From Okeania sp034190295 (GTDB lineage Bacteria > Cyanobacteriota > Cyanobacteriia > Cyanobacteriales > Microcoleaceae): a stretch of DNA of 64,000 nucleotides. The notes beneath the pieces are model-generated. The model searched no databases, was not told the DNA's origin, and was given only the letters and a program-made list of their open reading frames with translations. Of the stretch, positions 52,599 through 62,837 are shown one piece after another; position 1 is the stretch's first letter; each line of letters begins with the position of its first letter. The DNA is taken from assembly GCA_034190295.1 (NCBI GenBank), contig JAXHSW010000007.1, positions 1 through 64,000 on the forward strand, in the 5' to 3' direction. The position numbers were made by a program, and so were the translations under genes.

Positions 52599-53382
52599 GG
52601 CTTTGTTGCATAAAAGTATATAGCTGCCGCACTTGCTCCGAATGGCGCTCATCAGCAGAGTAATAACTATTGTCCAATAGTAATAATTGCGTTCGCACAG
52701 CGATATAGCTGCCGCACTTGCTCCGAATGGCGCTCATCAGCAGAGTAATAACTATTGTCCAATAGTAATAATTGCGTTCGCACAGCGATATACCTGCCGC
52801 ACTTGCTCCGAATGGCGCTCATCAGCAGAGTAATAACTATTGTCCAATAGTAATAATTGCGTTCGCACAGCGATATAGCTGCCGCACTTGCTCCGAATGG
52901 CGCTCTTGAGCACAGCAATAACTATTGTCCAATAGTAATAATTGCGTTCGCANNNNNNNNNNNNNNNNNNNNNNNNNNNNNNNNNNNNNNNNNNNNNNNN
53001 NNNNNNNNNNNNNNNNNNNNNNNNNNNNNNNNNNNNNNNNNNNNNNNNNNNNTAGTAATAATTGCGTTCGCAGGGCGATATAGCTGCCGCACTTACTCCG
53101 AATGGCGCTCATCAGCAGAGCAATAACTATTGTCCAATAGTAATAATTGCGTTCGCAGGGCGATATAGCTGCCGCACTTACTCCGAATGGCGCTCATCAG
53201 CAGAGCAATAACTATTGTCCAATAGTAATAATTGCGTTCGCAGGGCGATATAACTGCCGCACTTACTCCGAATGGCGCTCATCAGCAGAGCAATAACTAT
53301 TGTCCAATAGTAATAATTGCGTTCGCAGGGCGATATAACTGCCGAATGGATGTTAAGAATGCTACTTTCATGCAACAAAGCC
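52599..53382. mobile_element. Complete hairpin-array element (copy 2) with terminal inverted repeats
   Basis: Left end GGCTTTGTTGCATAAAAGTA (52599-52618) and right end TACTTTCATGCAACAAAGCC (53363-53382) are inverted with one mismatch. Flanks ATTAAGAAT (52590-52598) and ATTAAGGAT (53383-53391) agree in 8 of 9 bases, a possible target duplication. The ends resemble those I recall for IS903/IS5-group elements (GGCTTTGTTGAATAAATC), which make 9-bp duplications. The interior is 85-bp tandem units, each with the ACTATTGtcCAATAGT hairpin, and includes an N gap. No transposase is encoded. Confidence 0.8.
52953..53052. other. Assembly gap (100 N) inside the hairpin array
   Basis: Unknown bases inside near-identical 85-bp units; the unit number is uncertain. 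Confidence 0.96.
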
Positions 53383-53889
53383 ATTAAGGATTAAGAATTT
53401 AGAATTACCTCTTCTTATAAATAAGAGGATTGGATCAAAGGATTTTTTTCTTTTTTATCCATGAATGGAGAGGCTTTATACTTGAATTTTTCGGTTAAAA
53501 AACGGCGTTGCTGAAGCGCGTTTATGATATTAATTTTAACTACTTAGGAGTCAGTAGGAAAGAAAGAAGAAGAAAGAGGAATAGAAGGAGAGGTAATAAT
53601 TAATAATTAATAATTAATAATTAATAATTAGGGTTTACCGATAAAATTTAAAAGTGTTTACAGATAAAGGTAAGTGCCTTTTTCAGTATCAAAAAGTGCG
53701 AGGTTTTAGGTGGTAATAGTTCAAAAATTTAGGATTTTGCTCAAGAGTTGGACAGAAAAATCAAGGAACGACTCTTCCTACTATCTCCTCTATAATTCCC
53801 ATTTCTCCTGACTCCTGACTCCTCCCCTGACTAAAAGACTTCTATAAGCAAACCCTAATTATTAATTGTTGAACCCTATTTATCTCAAA
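53383..53889. other. Spacer with repeat remnants, no gene
   Basis: 53403-53500 is a diverged copy of the ATTACCTCT...GGGGAGGCTTTA segment seen at 43203 and 44630. AATTAATAATT units lie at 53597-53630. GGAGTCA-type and CTCCTGA units lie near 53810. Nothing else is supported. Confidence 0.55.
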
Positions 53890-55854
53890 TTAAGCAACCG
53901 CTTGACGCCCTTCAGTTTGACCAAACCGAATGTAATGTTCTAACCCATTGATAAATAAACCATTTGTCACAGCATCAGCAACTTCTGGGTAAGTGGCCAA
54001 ATAAAAATCTTCATCAAAAGCAAACTGAGGCGATCGCCCTTCTAAAAAGCCAAATTCTAACCAATGGTCAAACCCGTTATTAAATAAACCATTTGTCACA
54101 GCATCTGCGACACCGGAATTTTCTACTAAGTAAAGATTTTCGTTGAAACTGCTGGGAATATTGGGAGAGGGAATATTTGGAGAGGGAATATTTGGAGGTT
54201 GACTATTAGAGTTTAGTTTGGCAACAAAAATATTGCTCGCTGTACTACTACCACCTGGAATAAATTCAGGAAAAGCAGTGGAGTTGCTGGAACCAACAAT
54301 ATAAGCGTTGCCAACTTCGTCTACTGCAATGTCATTGCCAAATATACCCAAATTATTGTTGCTGTCAAAGGAAATAGAATATTCTACAGTTCCACCATCG
54401 TTAGATATTTTTCTGACAAAAGCATCGGCAAAATTATCGTTGCCAATAATATAAGTATTGCCGACCGTATCAATATCGATACCTTCGATAGACTCAAAAT
54501 TCGCTCCACCTAAATAAGTCGCATATCCAACAGAGCGATCGCTATTAATTTTCATCAAAATTCCATCACTTTCACCCCCACCAAAATTATCTTGCAAAGC
54601 ATTAACAGTGGGAAATTGTCCAACTGGGGGTACTACTGCATCACCTCCAATAATTTGACTACCGGAAGCTCCTCCTACATAAATATTGCCCACTTCATCT
54701 ACGGCAATACTATTACCAGTATCTCCATCTACCGCACCATAGTAAGTGGAAAAAATTAGGTCGCTACCGTCATTATTAAGTTGGGTAATGAAGATATCTC
54801 GGTCCCCACCTAAAGAATTTTGTACTGCATTTTCTGTGGGAAAGTCAACGGAACGAGTATCACCAGTTATGTAAGCATTGCCACTACTATCTATAATAAT
54901 ATCGTTACTTACCTCCGTATCATTTCCACCAAAAAAAGTTGAGTAGATTAACTCACTACCATCAGTAGATATTTTACTGACAAAAGCATCACGATTAAAT
55001 TCACTAATTAAAGTATTTTGTAGAGCATTTTCTGTAGTAGGAAAATCGCCTATACCAGTCAGAGGGACGATGGGAAAACGGAGTAAAGCACCTGTATCTC
55101 CTGTTATATAAACATTGCCATTATCATCTAGAGCAATACCACTACTAAAATCGTTATCTTGCCCACCTAAATAAGTAGAATATTCAATATTACTACCATC
55201 ATCAGATAGTTTAATCACAAAAGCATCTCCTAAAAATTCACCTCCACCATAAGTACTTTGCAAAGCATTTACTGTCGGAAAGTCAACAGAATTAGTATTG
55301 CCTGTGACGTAGATATTTCCACTTTCATCTACTTCAATATCTGTACCAAAATCATCACCACTTCCACCTATATATGTAGAATAAATCAGAGTTCCATCAG
55401 GAGAATATTTAGCCACAAAAACATCGCCAGAACCAAATTCATTACCTCCAGCAAAACTATTTTGTACAGCATTTGCAGTTACTGGAAAATCTATAGAATT
55501 GGTACTGCCAGTAATGTAAATATTGCCTTCTTCGTCCGTAGTTATACCTCTTCCATCTTCAAAACTACTGCCTCCTAAAAGGTCAGAAAATTCTATAGTT
55601 GCATTATTATTTGAGGGGATTTGGGAATCGAAATTTAACCCAGGGTTGCTAATTAAAACTATATCATTAGTTTCTGGGAAATTTTCCACTGGAGTAATTA
55701 CCTCTGGAGAAACTTCTAATGGTGGTGGCGGTGGAAAATCTGGGTTTGTTGATATTACCTCTGGAGAAACTTCTGATGGTGGTGGTGGTGGTGGAAACTC
55801 TGGAGGTGTTAATGTTATCTGTGACTGTTCAATTAGAAAGTTTAATTCATCCAT
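53890..55854 (-). CDS. SBBP-repeat beta-propeller-like protein
   Basis: About 654 residues from the preferred ATG at 55854; an in-frame ATG at 55911 adds 19 residues. A Pro-rich N-terminus (FPPPPPPSE) precedes about eight SBBP-type repeats (GNIYITGSTNSIDFP, then FVAKYSPDGTLIYSTYIGG), which build beta-propeller-like domains. Two copies of a motif LYLVENSGVADAVTNGLF...FLEGR end the protein; this repeat is frequent at the C-termini of large cyanobacterial surface proteins. No signal peptide is evident, so export may be type I-like. Function unknown, perhaps a surface or matrix protein. Confidence 0.8.
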   Translation of the reverse strand: MDELNFLIEQSQITLTPPEFPPPPPPSEVSPEVISTNPDFPPPPPLEVSPEVITPVENFPETNDIVLISNPGLNFDSQIPSNNNATIEFSDLLGGSSFEDGRGITTDEEGNIYITGSTNSIDFPVTANAVQNSFAGGNEFGSGDVFVAKYSPDGTLIYSTYIGGSGDDFGTDIEVDESGNIYVTGNTNSVDFPTVNALQSTYGGGEFLGDAFVIKLSDDGSNIEYSTYLGGQDNDFSSGIALDDNGNVYITGDTGALLRFPIVPLTGIGDFPTTENALQNTLISEFNRDAFVSKISTDGSELIYSTFFGGNDTEVSNDIIIDSSGNAYITGDTRSVDFPTENAVQNSLGGDRDIFITQLNNDGSDLIFSTYYGAVDGDTGNSIAVDEVGNIYVGGASGSQIIGGDAVVPPVGQFPTVNALQDNFGGGESDGILMKINSDRSVGYATYLGGANFESIEGIDIDTVGNTYIIGNDNFADAFVRKISNDGGTVEYSISFDSNNNLGIFGNDIAVDEVGNAYIVGSSNSTAFPEFIPGGSSTASNIFVAKLNSNSQPPNIPSPNIPSPNIPSSFNENLYLVENSGVADAVTNGLFNNGFDHWLEFGFLEGRSPQFAFDEDFYLATYPEVADAVTNGLFINGLEHYIRFGQTEGRQAVA

Positions 55855-55977
55855 AATTAGCACTAAATTCCATTCAAAGTTTACTGGAAAATTATTTCTG
55901 TTATTATACAATAATTATTGCTTAGTACATGGCTACTTAGTCAGTATTATTGCCGATTATTCGATCTAAATATTAGA

Positions 55978-56091
55978 TATAGCAATTCTCAAAAAGCTTG
56001 AAGTATAAAATTTATTTGTTTTAGGGAGTAGGGAGTCAGAAATAGCAAAGAAGAAAAACAACTGTACCTGAGTAAGTTGAGAAAAGCTATA
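55978..56091. repeat. MITE-like repeat with ATATAGCAATTCTCAA ends
   Basis: Starts ATATAGCAATTCTCAA and ends TTGAGAAAAGCTATAT. It is related to the TTACAGC/TATAGC family (751, 3439, 47518, 50699). Confidence 0.6.
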
Positions 56092-56144
56092 TTATTCAAT
56101 TTTATCTCTAAATACTTAAGGATTAATCATTGATTTTTTCTTTT

Positions 56145-56273
56145 AAACCTATCCCACTATTTTTAAGAATTTTATTTATTTAAGTAAAATGTATTTAAAA
56201 AGCTTAATTTTTCGTTTTAAATTCTCAAAATATTAAGGATTTTTAGCAAAAATATTGTTAGTGGGATAGGTTT
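56145..56273. mobile_element. 129-bp MITE with 15-bp perfect inverted ends
   Basis: AAACCTATCCCACTA (56145-56159) and TAGTGGGATAGGTTT (56259-56273) are exact inverses. The flanks both carry TTTTTTCTTTTA, a possible target duplication. Confidence 0.7.
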
Positions 56274-56489
56274 TTTTTCTTTTAGGTTTAATACCAATTC
56301 TCGTGCATTAATACTATACTTAGGTGATACTTCATTTATTCAATAATTAATACATACAAAGTCCCTTTTTGTTAATTAGCAGCTCAGTTAATGTTAATTA
56401 TTCTTATGCTTATTTCTCCCTCACTCCCCTACTCCCCTACTCCCTGATTTATCCGTGTATCCGTGCCATAATCCGTGTGAGCTACTCCC

Positions 56490-57512
56490 CTATTTCCTAC
56501 TCCCTACTCCCTCTTTTCTGGAAATTTCCAAAGGATAAATATTTGCACTACTCGCCGACCATTCCCACATAGAACCAGAATAATTTTTCACCTTAAATCC
56601 CAAATCTGTCAATACAGAAGTAGACCAAGCAGAACGTACACCACCCGTACAATAAGTAACAATAATTTTATCTTTTGTAATTCCCTTTTCTGTCAACATT
56701 TCTAAAATTTTATCCCGCGATAATAACATCCCATTATTATCTAACCAATACTTAAAATAGATATGAATTGCCCCTGGAATATGACCCCCACGTTTTTCTC
56801 CATAAGGCGTTTTTCCAGCATATTCTTGTAGCTCTCTAGTATCAATAATTACTAAGTTATCTTTTTCTAAATTTGTTTTTAATTCATTCTGACTAATATG
56901 CCAATTTTCATTCCGATTAACAACAAAATCTCCTCTAGGTGGAGAATTATTTTTCGTAAACTTAACTGTAGGAAAACCCGCTTTAACTAAAGCAGTAAAA
57001 CCTCCATCGACTAAAAAGGATTTTTGATGACCTAAAGTGCGTAACATCCAAACTATTCTGCCATCTTCTCCCCAACCATTTATAGTATTGCCAAATACTA
57101 TTACTGGTTTGCGCTCGAAAACGCCTATAGCTTGTAATTTTTCTGTCAAAACTTTGTCATCTGTAAGTAATTTTCCTTTAAATGGAGATTCAGACTGAGA
57201 AAATTCTTTCCAACTTATACAAGTTGCATTTAACAAACTTTGAAAATTAAATATTTTACAAGAACGAGCATCTAAAATTGTTGCTCCTTGTGCAACTAAT
57301 TCCCGAGCTTGAGCAGAGCTAATTATCCATTGATTTTTGATTATTTTTTGGGGAGATTCATTAATGACAAACTGAGAATCAATAGATTGATTTTTGATTA
57401 TATTGGCAGTTTTAATAAAACTGGATATTGCCAATGTAGAAATTAATCCTAAGATCGTTAATCCTACCACTGCAATAATTTTAACTGTACTTAAATTGAG
57501 GCGATTAAACAT
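56490..57512 (-). CDS. Membrane-anchored or exported sulfurtransferase with two rhodanese domains
   Basis: 340 residues. An N-terminal hydrophobic segment (about 11-30) acts as anchor or signal. The first rhodanese domain (about 60-185: ARELVAQGATILDARSC, GNTINGWGEDG) lacks the active-site Cys. The second (about 200-325: LVIIDTRELQEYAG, GGHIPGAIHI, VTYCTGGVRS) has the catalytic Cys. This is the thiosulfate sulfurtransferase layout, transferring sulfur from thiosulfate or 3-mercaptopyruvate to a thiol acceptor. The last residues (SRKEGVGSRK) run into GGAGTAGG repeat DNA, so the C-terminus is probably repeat-derived. Confidence 0.85.
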   Translation of the reverse strand: MFNRLNLSTVKIIAVVGLTILGLISTLAISSFIKTANIIKNQSIDSQFVINESPQKIIKNQWIISSAQARELVAQGATILDARSCKIFNFQSLLNATCISWKEFSQSESPFKGKLLTDDKVLTEKLQAIGVFERKPVIVFGNTINGWGEDGRIVWMLRTLGHQKSFLVDGGFTALVKAGFPTVKFTKNNSPPRGDFVVNRNENWHISQNELKTNLEKDNLVIIDTRELQEYAGKTPYGEKRGGHIPGAIHIYFKYWLDNNGMLLSRDKILEMLTEKGITKDKIIVTYCTGGVRSAWSTSVLTDLGFKVKNYSGSMWEWSASSANIYPLEISRKEGVGSRK

Positions 57513-57713
57513 ACAGCAGTTTCCTCGTCGATCGGGTACATCTTGGCAGTATAAACTAGGGAAAAAAGAGTAGGGAATAAGGAGTAGATATTATAGAAGT
57601 TTTCACCCTTGGTAGACCATAGAAGTTCCATGAAAATACAAAGATTTTTATTCTTATACTAATTACCAAAAGTCACGCTATACCTGGGTGACACTTCAAT
57701 TATTAAATAATTA

Positions 57714-57825
57714 ATAGACATCTCCGGAAAAGAGGGAGTAGGGAGTAGGAAGTAGAGGGAAATAACTGATAATTTCTGTGCGATAATTGATTTTATTTTT
57801 GATTATCACCAGATGTCTAATACAG
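57714..57825. repeat. TAGACATCTCC...AGATGTCTA element
   Basis: Second copy of the element at about 37503-37640. It shares GAAAAGAGGGAGTAGG near the left and GATTTTATTTTT near the right end. It lies in the 410-bp spacer between the rhodanese and crtH, which otherwise shows no gene. Confidence 0.7.
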
Positions 57826-57922
57826 ACTGAATCACCTTTTTGATAATTATTAGTCAGTTCGTCTTAATTATTCTGATATTTACCACTTCCCCACTCCCCC
57901 ACTCCCCCACTCCCCCACTCCC

Positions 57923-59476
57923 CTACTCGCCTTTTTTTAATCCTAAATCAACAGCAACTTTATGAGCGCAAGCAAAACCAGAAAAAGCCACAGCATTTAA
58001 ACCTTGACCAGGAAATGTACTATCTCCAACACAATATAAACCTGGTATTGCAGTACGATTAAATGGCATTGCTAATAAACCTTGTAATTTACGACGAGGA
58101 ATAGGTCCATAAGTACCATCTTCGCGATTTAAAAATCTTTGATGAGACCGAGCTGTTCCTACTTCCATATAATCTAAACCAACATCTAAACCAGGAAAAA
58201 TATTTTCTAATCTATCAATAACTCGCCCCGCAGCTTCTTCTTTTTTTGCTTCATATTCTTTGATAGTTAATCCTTGCCAATCTTCTATATAACAAGGTGT
58301 AAAACTATGAACTATATGATAACCTTCTGGTGCTAAATTTGGGTCTAAAAGTGTAGGAATAGAGACAAAAATAGTACCTTCTGATTCTTCCATTTTCTCC
58401 CAATTTTCTAAGAGAATATGATGACATTCTGTACCTTCTGGAAATACAGAAGCTTCTACTCCTAAATGTAAACTTAAAAAACTTGGTGACTTTTGATAAT
58501 TACTGCGCCATTTTTTCTCACTTGACGGTATATTTTCTGCTGGAATTAATTTGCCAAAAGTATCCCATCTCGTAGCATTAGAAATAACCCGTTTACCTCG
58601 ATAAACCTTTCCATTAGTTAACTTAACTCCTACCGCTTTTCCCTTTTCAATAATAATTTCTTGAACCCGAGATTTATATCGAATTTCTCCCCCTGTTTTC
58701 TCTAAACCTTCTACCAATTTTTGAGAAATTTTACCCACACCACCTTTAGGATAATTAATACCACCATAATGGCGATCGGAAAATACCATTCCGGCATTAA
58801 TCATTGGCGTTAAATCTGCCGGTACTACTGACCAACAATAACATTCCATATCAATAAACTTTAATAATTTTTTATCGCTAATATATCGACGTGCAACATC
58901 ACCTACATTTTGAGGCAAATACTTTAATAAACCCAGACAAGAACCAGGATGTTGAAAAAATGATTTGGAGAGATATTTTAATTCTTCTAGAGATAATAAC
59001 TCCATAGAATTGAGATAATTAAACACTTTCCAACATTCATCATAAAATTGACGAATTCCTTTTTTCTCATGGGGAAATATTTGAGTTAATTCTTGGATAA
59101 ACTTTTCATATTCTTGGTGAACTTTTAACTCTAAATTATCTGGTAAATGATAATGTATTTGCACGGGGTCAGGAATTGTTTCTATGCTAACATTTACCGC
59201 ATCTAAAGCACGAGTCAATAAATTTGTTGTACCTTTCTTACCAAAACCAAATATCATTGATGCACCAACATCAAATGTGTATCCCTCCCTTTCAAAGTAA
59301 CCGGAACTACCACCAGGAATAGTATAACTTTCTAATACTATAACCTTGCCTCCTTTAGCTGCAAGTTGAGTAGCTGTAACTAAACCACCAATACCAGAAC
59401 CGATAACTATTGCATCATATTCAAGTATTGGAGGAAATTTATCAGTTAATGACTGAGATGCTGGAGAAATTGTCAT
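57923..59476 (-). CDS. crtH: Carotene isomerase (CRTISO-type)
   Basis: 517 residues. Converts poly-cis-lycopene to all-trans-lycopene in carotenoid synthesis. An N-terminal FAD-binding motif (AIVIGSGIGGLVTATQLA, about 22-39), then ESYTIPGGSSGYFEREGYTFDVGAS, typical of the CRTISO/phytoene-desaturase family. The C-terminal FAD signature is GLYCVGDSTFPGQGLNAVAFSG. Length and internal motifs fit CrtH better than CrtP/CrtQ desaturases. Single gene on the minus strand; the stop lies in a CCCCACT-type repeat border. Confidence 0.92.
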   Translation of the reverse strand: MTISPASQSLTDKFPPILEYDAIVIGSGIGGLVTATQLAAKGGKVIVLESYTIPGGSSGYFEREGYTFDVGASMIFGFGKKGTTNLLTRALDAVNVSIETIPDPVQIHYHLPDNLELKVHQEYEKFIQELTQIFPHEKKGIRQFYDECWKVFNYLNSMELLSLEELKYLSKSFFQHPGSCLGLLKYLPQNVGDVARRYISDKKLLKFIDMECYCWSVVPADLTPMINAGMVFSDRHYGGINYPKGGVGKISQKLVEGLEKTGGEIRYKSRVQEIIIEKGKAVGVKLTNGKVYRGKRVISNATRWDTFGKLIPAENIPSSEKKWRSNYQKSPSFLSLHLGVEASVFPEGTECHHILLENWEKMEESEGTIFVSIPTLLDPNLAPEGYHIVHSFTPCYIEDWQGLTIKEYEAKKEEAAGRVIDRLENIFPGLDVGLDYMEVGTARSHQRFLNREDGTYGPIPRRKLQGLLAMPFNRTAIPGLYCVGDSTFPGQGLNAVAFSGFACAHKVAVDLGLKKGE

Positions 59477-59592
59477 AGTAACACCTTTGAAAATTTGCTA
59501 GATTTTAGTGTAGCGCTAATGATGTTAATAGTGTTTGATTTGAGTCAATCAAAGTTTAATAGTGGCGTGACACAGCTACAATGGTCGATTAG

Positions 59593-59659
59593 ATGGAGGG
59601 ATGGGGTGATGGGGTGATGGGGTGATGGGGTGATGGGGTGATGGGGTGATGGGGTGATA
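59593..59659. repeat. 8-bp minisatellite (GATGGGGT)n
   Basis: About eight tandem units upstream of crtH. The rest of the 1.15-kb spacer to 60630 is repeat DNA, listed separately. Confidence 0.9.
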
Positions 59660-60001
59660 AAGACATCTAGAAACAAAAATCTATTACACAGTTTTAGGCG
59701 TTTTTACCTCAGTAATTTGAGAAACCCTATATATTTAATCCTAATATTTTTATCGATCTTTTATAGGTTTAATATAGGTTTAATACCCCACAATAATCCG
59801 CCGTTTCTATAAGCTTGTTGGAGTATTATTTATCATCCACTTTTTCTGCTAGATAACTAAAACTTTATTCCTTCTTCCTTATGGTAAGTATAATATTTTT
59901 GACAACTACAAAAATGAAACATCAAAATTCAAGGCATTGCATAAATGTGGGATGATTTTAATAGTTTTGTGGAATGGGCATCTTGCCCGTTCCTGATATT
60001 T

Positions 60002-60130
60002 TCACCAAAAAATCAGGTCTGAAGCCTCCCCTTTCAAGGGGATGAAAAAAAACAAGTTCAATATTTAAAGCCTCTGACTTTCCTAGGTTATGCTTCGCAA
60101 AAAGACAGAGGTACTGATAACTGAAATGAC
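60002..60130 (+). repeat. AACTGAAATGAC-terminated repeat, free copy
   Basis: CACCAAAAAATCAGGTCTG at the left, CCTCCCCTTTCAAGGGGATG hairpin, and ACTGATAACTGAAATGAC at the right end. Confidence 0.8.
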
Positions 60131-60450
60131 CCCACAATCATCCGCCCTTTCTATAAACTTGTTGAGGTATTATTTCCCATACACTTTTTCTTTCTCTACT
60201 ACATAACTAAAACTTTATTTCTTCTTTCTTACCGAATAATTAATAATTAAATAATTAAATAACTAAATAATTCAGGTTTAAAGCCGACCCTTTCAAGGGG
60301 AAAAAAATAAATTTTTTCCTTTTATTCAATCCTCTTCCTTTTAGGGAGAGATAATTATCAATTATCAATTATCCATTATTGAACTTCTTCCTTCTTTTGA
60401 TATTATAGTTTAAGATTAATAAATTGGTATTTTATTGGAATTTTGCGATC

Positions 60451-60635
60451 GTGACCAAAAAATCAGGTCTGAAGTCTCCCCTTTCAAGGGGATGAAAAAG
60501 CGGTCAAGGGATGGCGAGGAAACCTGCGCCATATCCAATCGACCAAGAGAAATAAAGTTCAATATTTCAAACCTCTCTCTGCCTGAAGTCAGAGGTACTG
60601 ATAACTGATAACTGATAACTGATAACTGAAATGAC
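60451..60635 (+). repeat. AACTGAAATGAC-terminated repeat overlapping the upp start
   Basis: GTGACCAAAAAATCAGGTCT at the left, a GCGGTCAAGGGATGG...CCAATCGACC inner part shared with the 62149 copy, (CTGATAA)4 and final ATGAC at 60631-60635, which overlaps the upp start codon. Confidence 0.85.
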
Positions 60636-61281
60636 TATGCAACTTCGTGTTTATGTCCCACCTCATCCTTTAGTAAAACATTGGTTAGGTGTAGCTCGTG
60701 ACATAAATACACCCTCTGCTCTATTTCGCTCTGCAATGACAGAATTAGGTCGATGGTTAACCTATGAAGCAATTCGAGATTGGTTACCAATAGTAGAAAC
60801 AACAGTACAAACACCTTTAGCTGAATGTCCTGCTACTTTTGTTAATCCTCAAGTCCCCGTCGTAGTAATACCAATTCTCCGAGCTGGTCTAGGATTATTA
60901 GAAGGAGCGCAAACAGTTTTACCATTGGCATCCATCTATCATCTGGGAATAGTTAGAAATGAAGAAACTCTCGAACCTAGCTGTTATTTGAATAAACTAC
61001 CTCCCCAGTTTTCCCCTAATGTTCGGGTTTTGATTTGCGACCCAATGTTAGCTACTGGTGGCACAATTATGCAGGCGATGACTGAATTAACTGAGCGTGG
61101 GGTTGATGTTGCTTCAGTCAGAATAATTTCTGTAGTAGCAGCTCCTCCTGCTCTACAAAAGTTGAGTACCACTTATCCTAACTTGGTTATCTATACAGCA
61201 ACTATTGACCAGGTTGTTAATGATGTCGGCTACATTATACCAGGTCTTGGCGATGCTGGCGATCGAACTTTTGGTACTTAG
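60631..61281 (+). CDS. upp: Uracil phosphoribosyltransferase
   Basis: 216 residues. Salvages uracil to UMP using PRPP. Family motifs are VVVIPILRAGLGLLEG (about 79-94), ICDPMLATGGTIMQAM (about 134-149, PRPP loop) and the C-terminal GDAGDRTFGT that binds uracil. The first ATG (60631) lies in the end of a dispersed repeat; a second ATG at 60637 (MQLRVYVPPHPLVKHW) fits the family better and may be the true start. No other pyrimidine gene is adjacent. Confidence 0.95.
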   Translation: MTMQLRVYVPPHPLVKHWLGVARDINTPSALFRSAMTELGRWLTYEAIRDWLPIVETTVQTPLAECPATFVNPQVPVVVIPILRAGLGLLEGAQTVLPLASIYHLGIVRNEETLEPSCYLNKLPPQFSPNVRVLICDPMLATGGTIMQAMTELTERGVDVASVRIISVVAAPPALQKLSTTYPNLVIYTATIDQVVNDVGYIIPGLGDAGDRTFGT

Positions 61282-61395
61282 TTATATCAAATGCGGTGCA
61301 GTTGCACATAGAATCTGGTTATATAATAGATATCTCCAATATTAACGAAGTCTGCAAGTCAGCAAGTCTGCAAGTCAGGAGTCGGGATTTATTTT

Positions 61396-61473
61396 TGTAA
61401 CGGGGATTTGAGCAACTCTCCAAAAATATTTCGCCTTAAAAGGCGGGGTTTTAAACCCAATTATTTTGATAAA
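61396..61473. repeat. Dispersed repeat, source-type copy of the DALR-gene insertion
   Basis: Contains CGCCttaaaaGGCG, a hairpin lost in the coding copy, plus the same flanking motifs as 46391-46468. Apparent short coding frames here are repeat artefacts. Confidence 0.8.
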
Positions 61474-61564
61474 AAATCAAATCAATTATCGCACTCTTAT
61501 TTATCAATTCTTTCTCTGTACTTCCTCTTTTGGAGGAGATGTTTAATATCTGTTTATAATTCTA

Positions 61565-61738
61565 TCAGGACTTATATCATGTCTCTTTAATAAAAAATCT
61601 AGGGAGTAGGGAGTAGGGAGTAGGGAGTAGGGAGTAGGAAACAAGAGGAAATTTGTTTGCAGACCATGACAAACGGAAAAAATATTTTCTCTCAAGAGAA
61701 GAAAATTTTTATTATGGCGTTCTTAATGAGACTTGATA
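61565..61738. mobile_element. MITE-like element with ATATCATGTCTC / GAGACTTGATAT ends
   Basis: About 174 bp with an inner GGAGTAGG array. The ends match the element inserted in the RNase III fusion gene (50473-50626). Confidence 0.6.
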
Positions 61739-61822
61739 TTACGCAAAGACTCTACATACAGGGAGGGCGAATGGCATTCGCCCCTACAGATGGTGTGTGA
61801 TTTGATGTTTTGCGTAAGTCCT
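61739..61822. repeat. ACTTACGCA-family palindromic element
   Basis: TTACGCAAAGACTC at the left, nested GGGCGAATGGCATTCGCCCC, and TTTTGCGTAAGTCCT at the right. Confidence 0.75.
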
Positions 61823-62148
61823 GTCTATAATTACTTCAATATTTCATCTCCCCTATTCCCCCACTCCCCCACTCCCCTACCCCCAACTATATAATAAGTA
61901 TTCAACCGGATTTGATATTACCGAAAAATTGTGGGTATGCGCCTCCCTTTTAAGCTATCCCTGATAAGGAACTCCTGAAAACCTTGTGGGGAGTGTGGGG
62001 AGTGTGGGGGGCAAAAATCTTATCTGCAGTTCTCAAAATAATGTATTTTTCAATACACTTTTCTCCTAAAAAAGCCACTCCAAGACATAAACATAACTTA
62101 TCTATTTTGTCAATTTTTATGTTAAGAAAGATGTTTATAAAGCATAGC

Positions 62149-62284
62149 CTTTTAAGGGGATAAAAAGCGGTCGAGAGATGGATGGGTTACCTAACCATAT
62201 CTAATCGACCAAGAGAAAATAGAATATTCCTTATTTCAAGCCTCCTCCGAAGCAGAGGTACTGTTAACTGATAACTGAAATGAC
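62149..62284 (+). repeat. AACTGAAATGAC-terminated repeat, free copy
   Basis: Shares the AAGCGGTCGAGAGATGG ... CTAATCGACCAAGAGAAA part with the upp copy and ends GATAACTGAAATGAC about 100 bp before the YtxH-like gene. The spacer 61282-62386 has no gene. Confidence 0.8.
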
Positions 62285-62386
62285 TGGCCACTTAAAGCAA
62301 ATCAAAATTGATTATTGAGATTCTATTAATAATATGCTATTTTTGAAGATAGACATTAATATAAACGATTAGCTATTTGCTAAATT

Positions 62387-62710
62387 ATGAGTAATAGAGA
62401 TGGTTTTGCAAGTGGTTTGATTGCAGGAGCAGCAGTCGGCGGCTTGGTCGGTGGATTATTGGGAATTTTAGTAGGAGCAAGAGTGTCTAATGATGCAGAT
62501 GAAGCAGAAATTTTATTAGAGACTCAAGATACTGAAAAACAGAAACTAACAAAAGAATCAGAAAGCATAGAAGAGACTCGTCAAAGCTTGGAAGGTAAAA
62601 TATCCCAGTTAAATCAAGCAATTGATGAAGTGCGCCAACAAATAAATGGTGTTAATGGTAGCTTGGCCAATACTGGGCGATCGCTCTCCGAAGAAACCCA
62701 AAATTATTAA
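62387..62710 (+). CDS. YtxH-like glycine-zipper membrane protein
   Basis: 107 residues. One N-terminal glycine/alanine-rich membrane helix (about 8-30, GLIAGAAVGGLVGGLLGILVG), then a charged coiled coil (about 45-95). This is the general layout of YtxH-type general stress proteins, but sequence identity cannot be judged here. A YggT gene follows 127 bp downstream on the same strand. Confidence 0.65.
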   Translation: MSNRDGFASGLIAGAAVGGLVGGLLGILVGARVSNDADEAEILLETQDTEKQKLTKESESIEETRQSLEGKISQLNQAIDEVRQQINGVNGSLANTGRSLSEETQNY

Positions 62711-62837
62711 GAATAAATCTATTTCGATCGTATATTGTAGAGATTGCTGAGGATGAAAGATTAATAATACAAAGCTGTGCTATACTGTAATTTAAAACCT
62801 AATATGATTTTTTTGTAGTTTCAGAATAATAAAACTT

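Noticed and set aside
52667..53384. Reading frames in the second array
   Set aside because: Repeat translations (peptides such as LLLLDNSY recur); same reason as for the first array.
61408..61590. A 60-codon gene after upp
   Set aside because: Its N-terminal half is the dispersed repeat also found inside the DALR gene, and the rest is low-complexity; no ribosome binding site.
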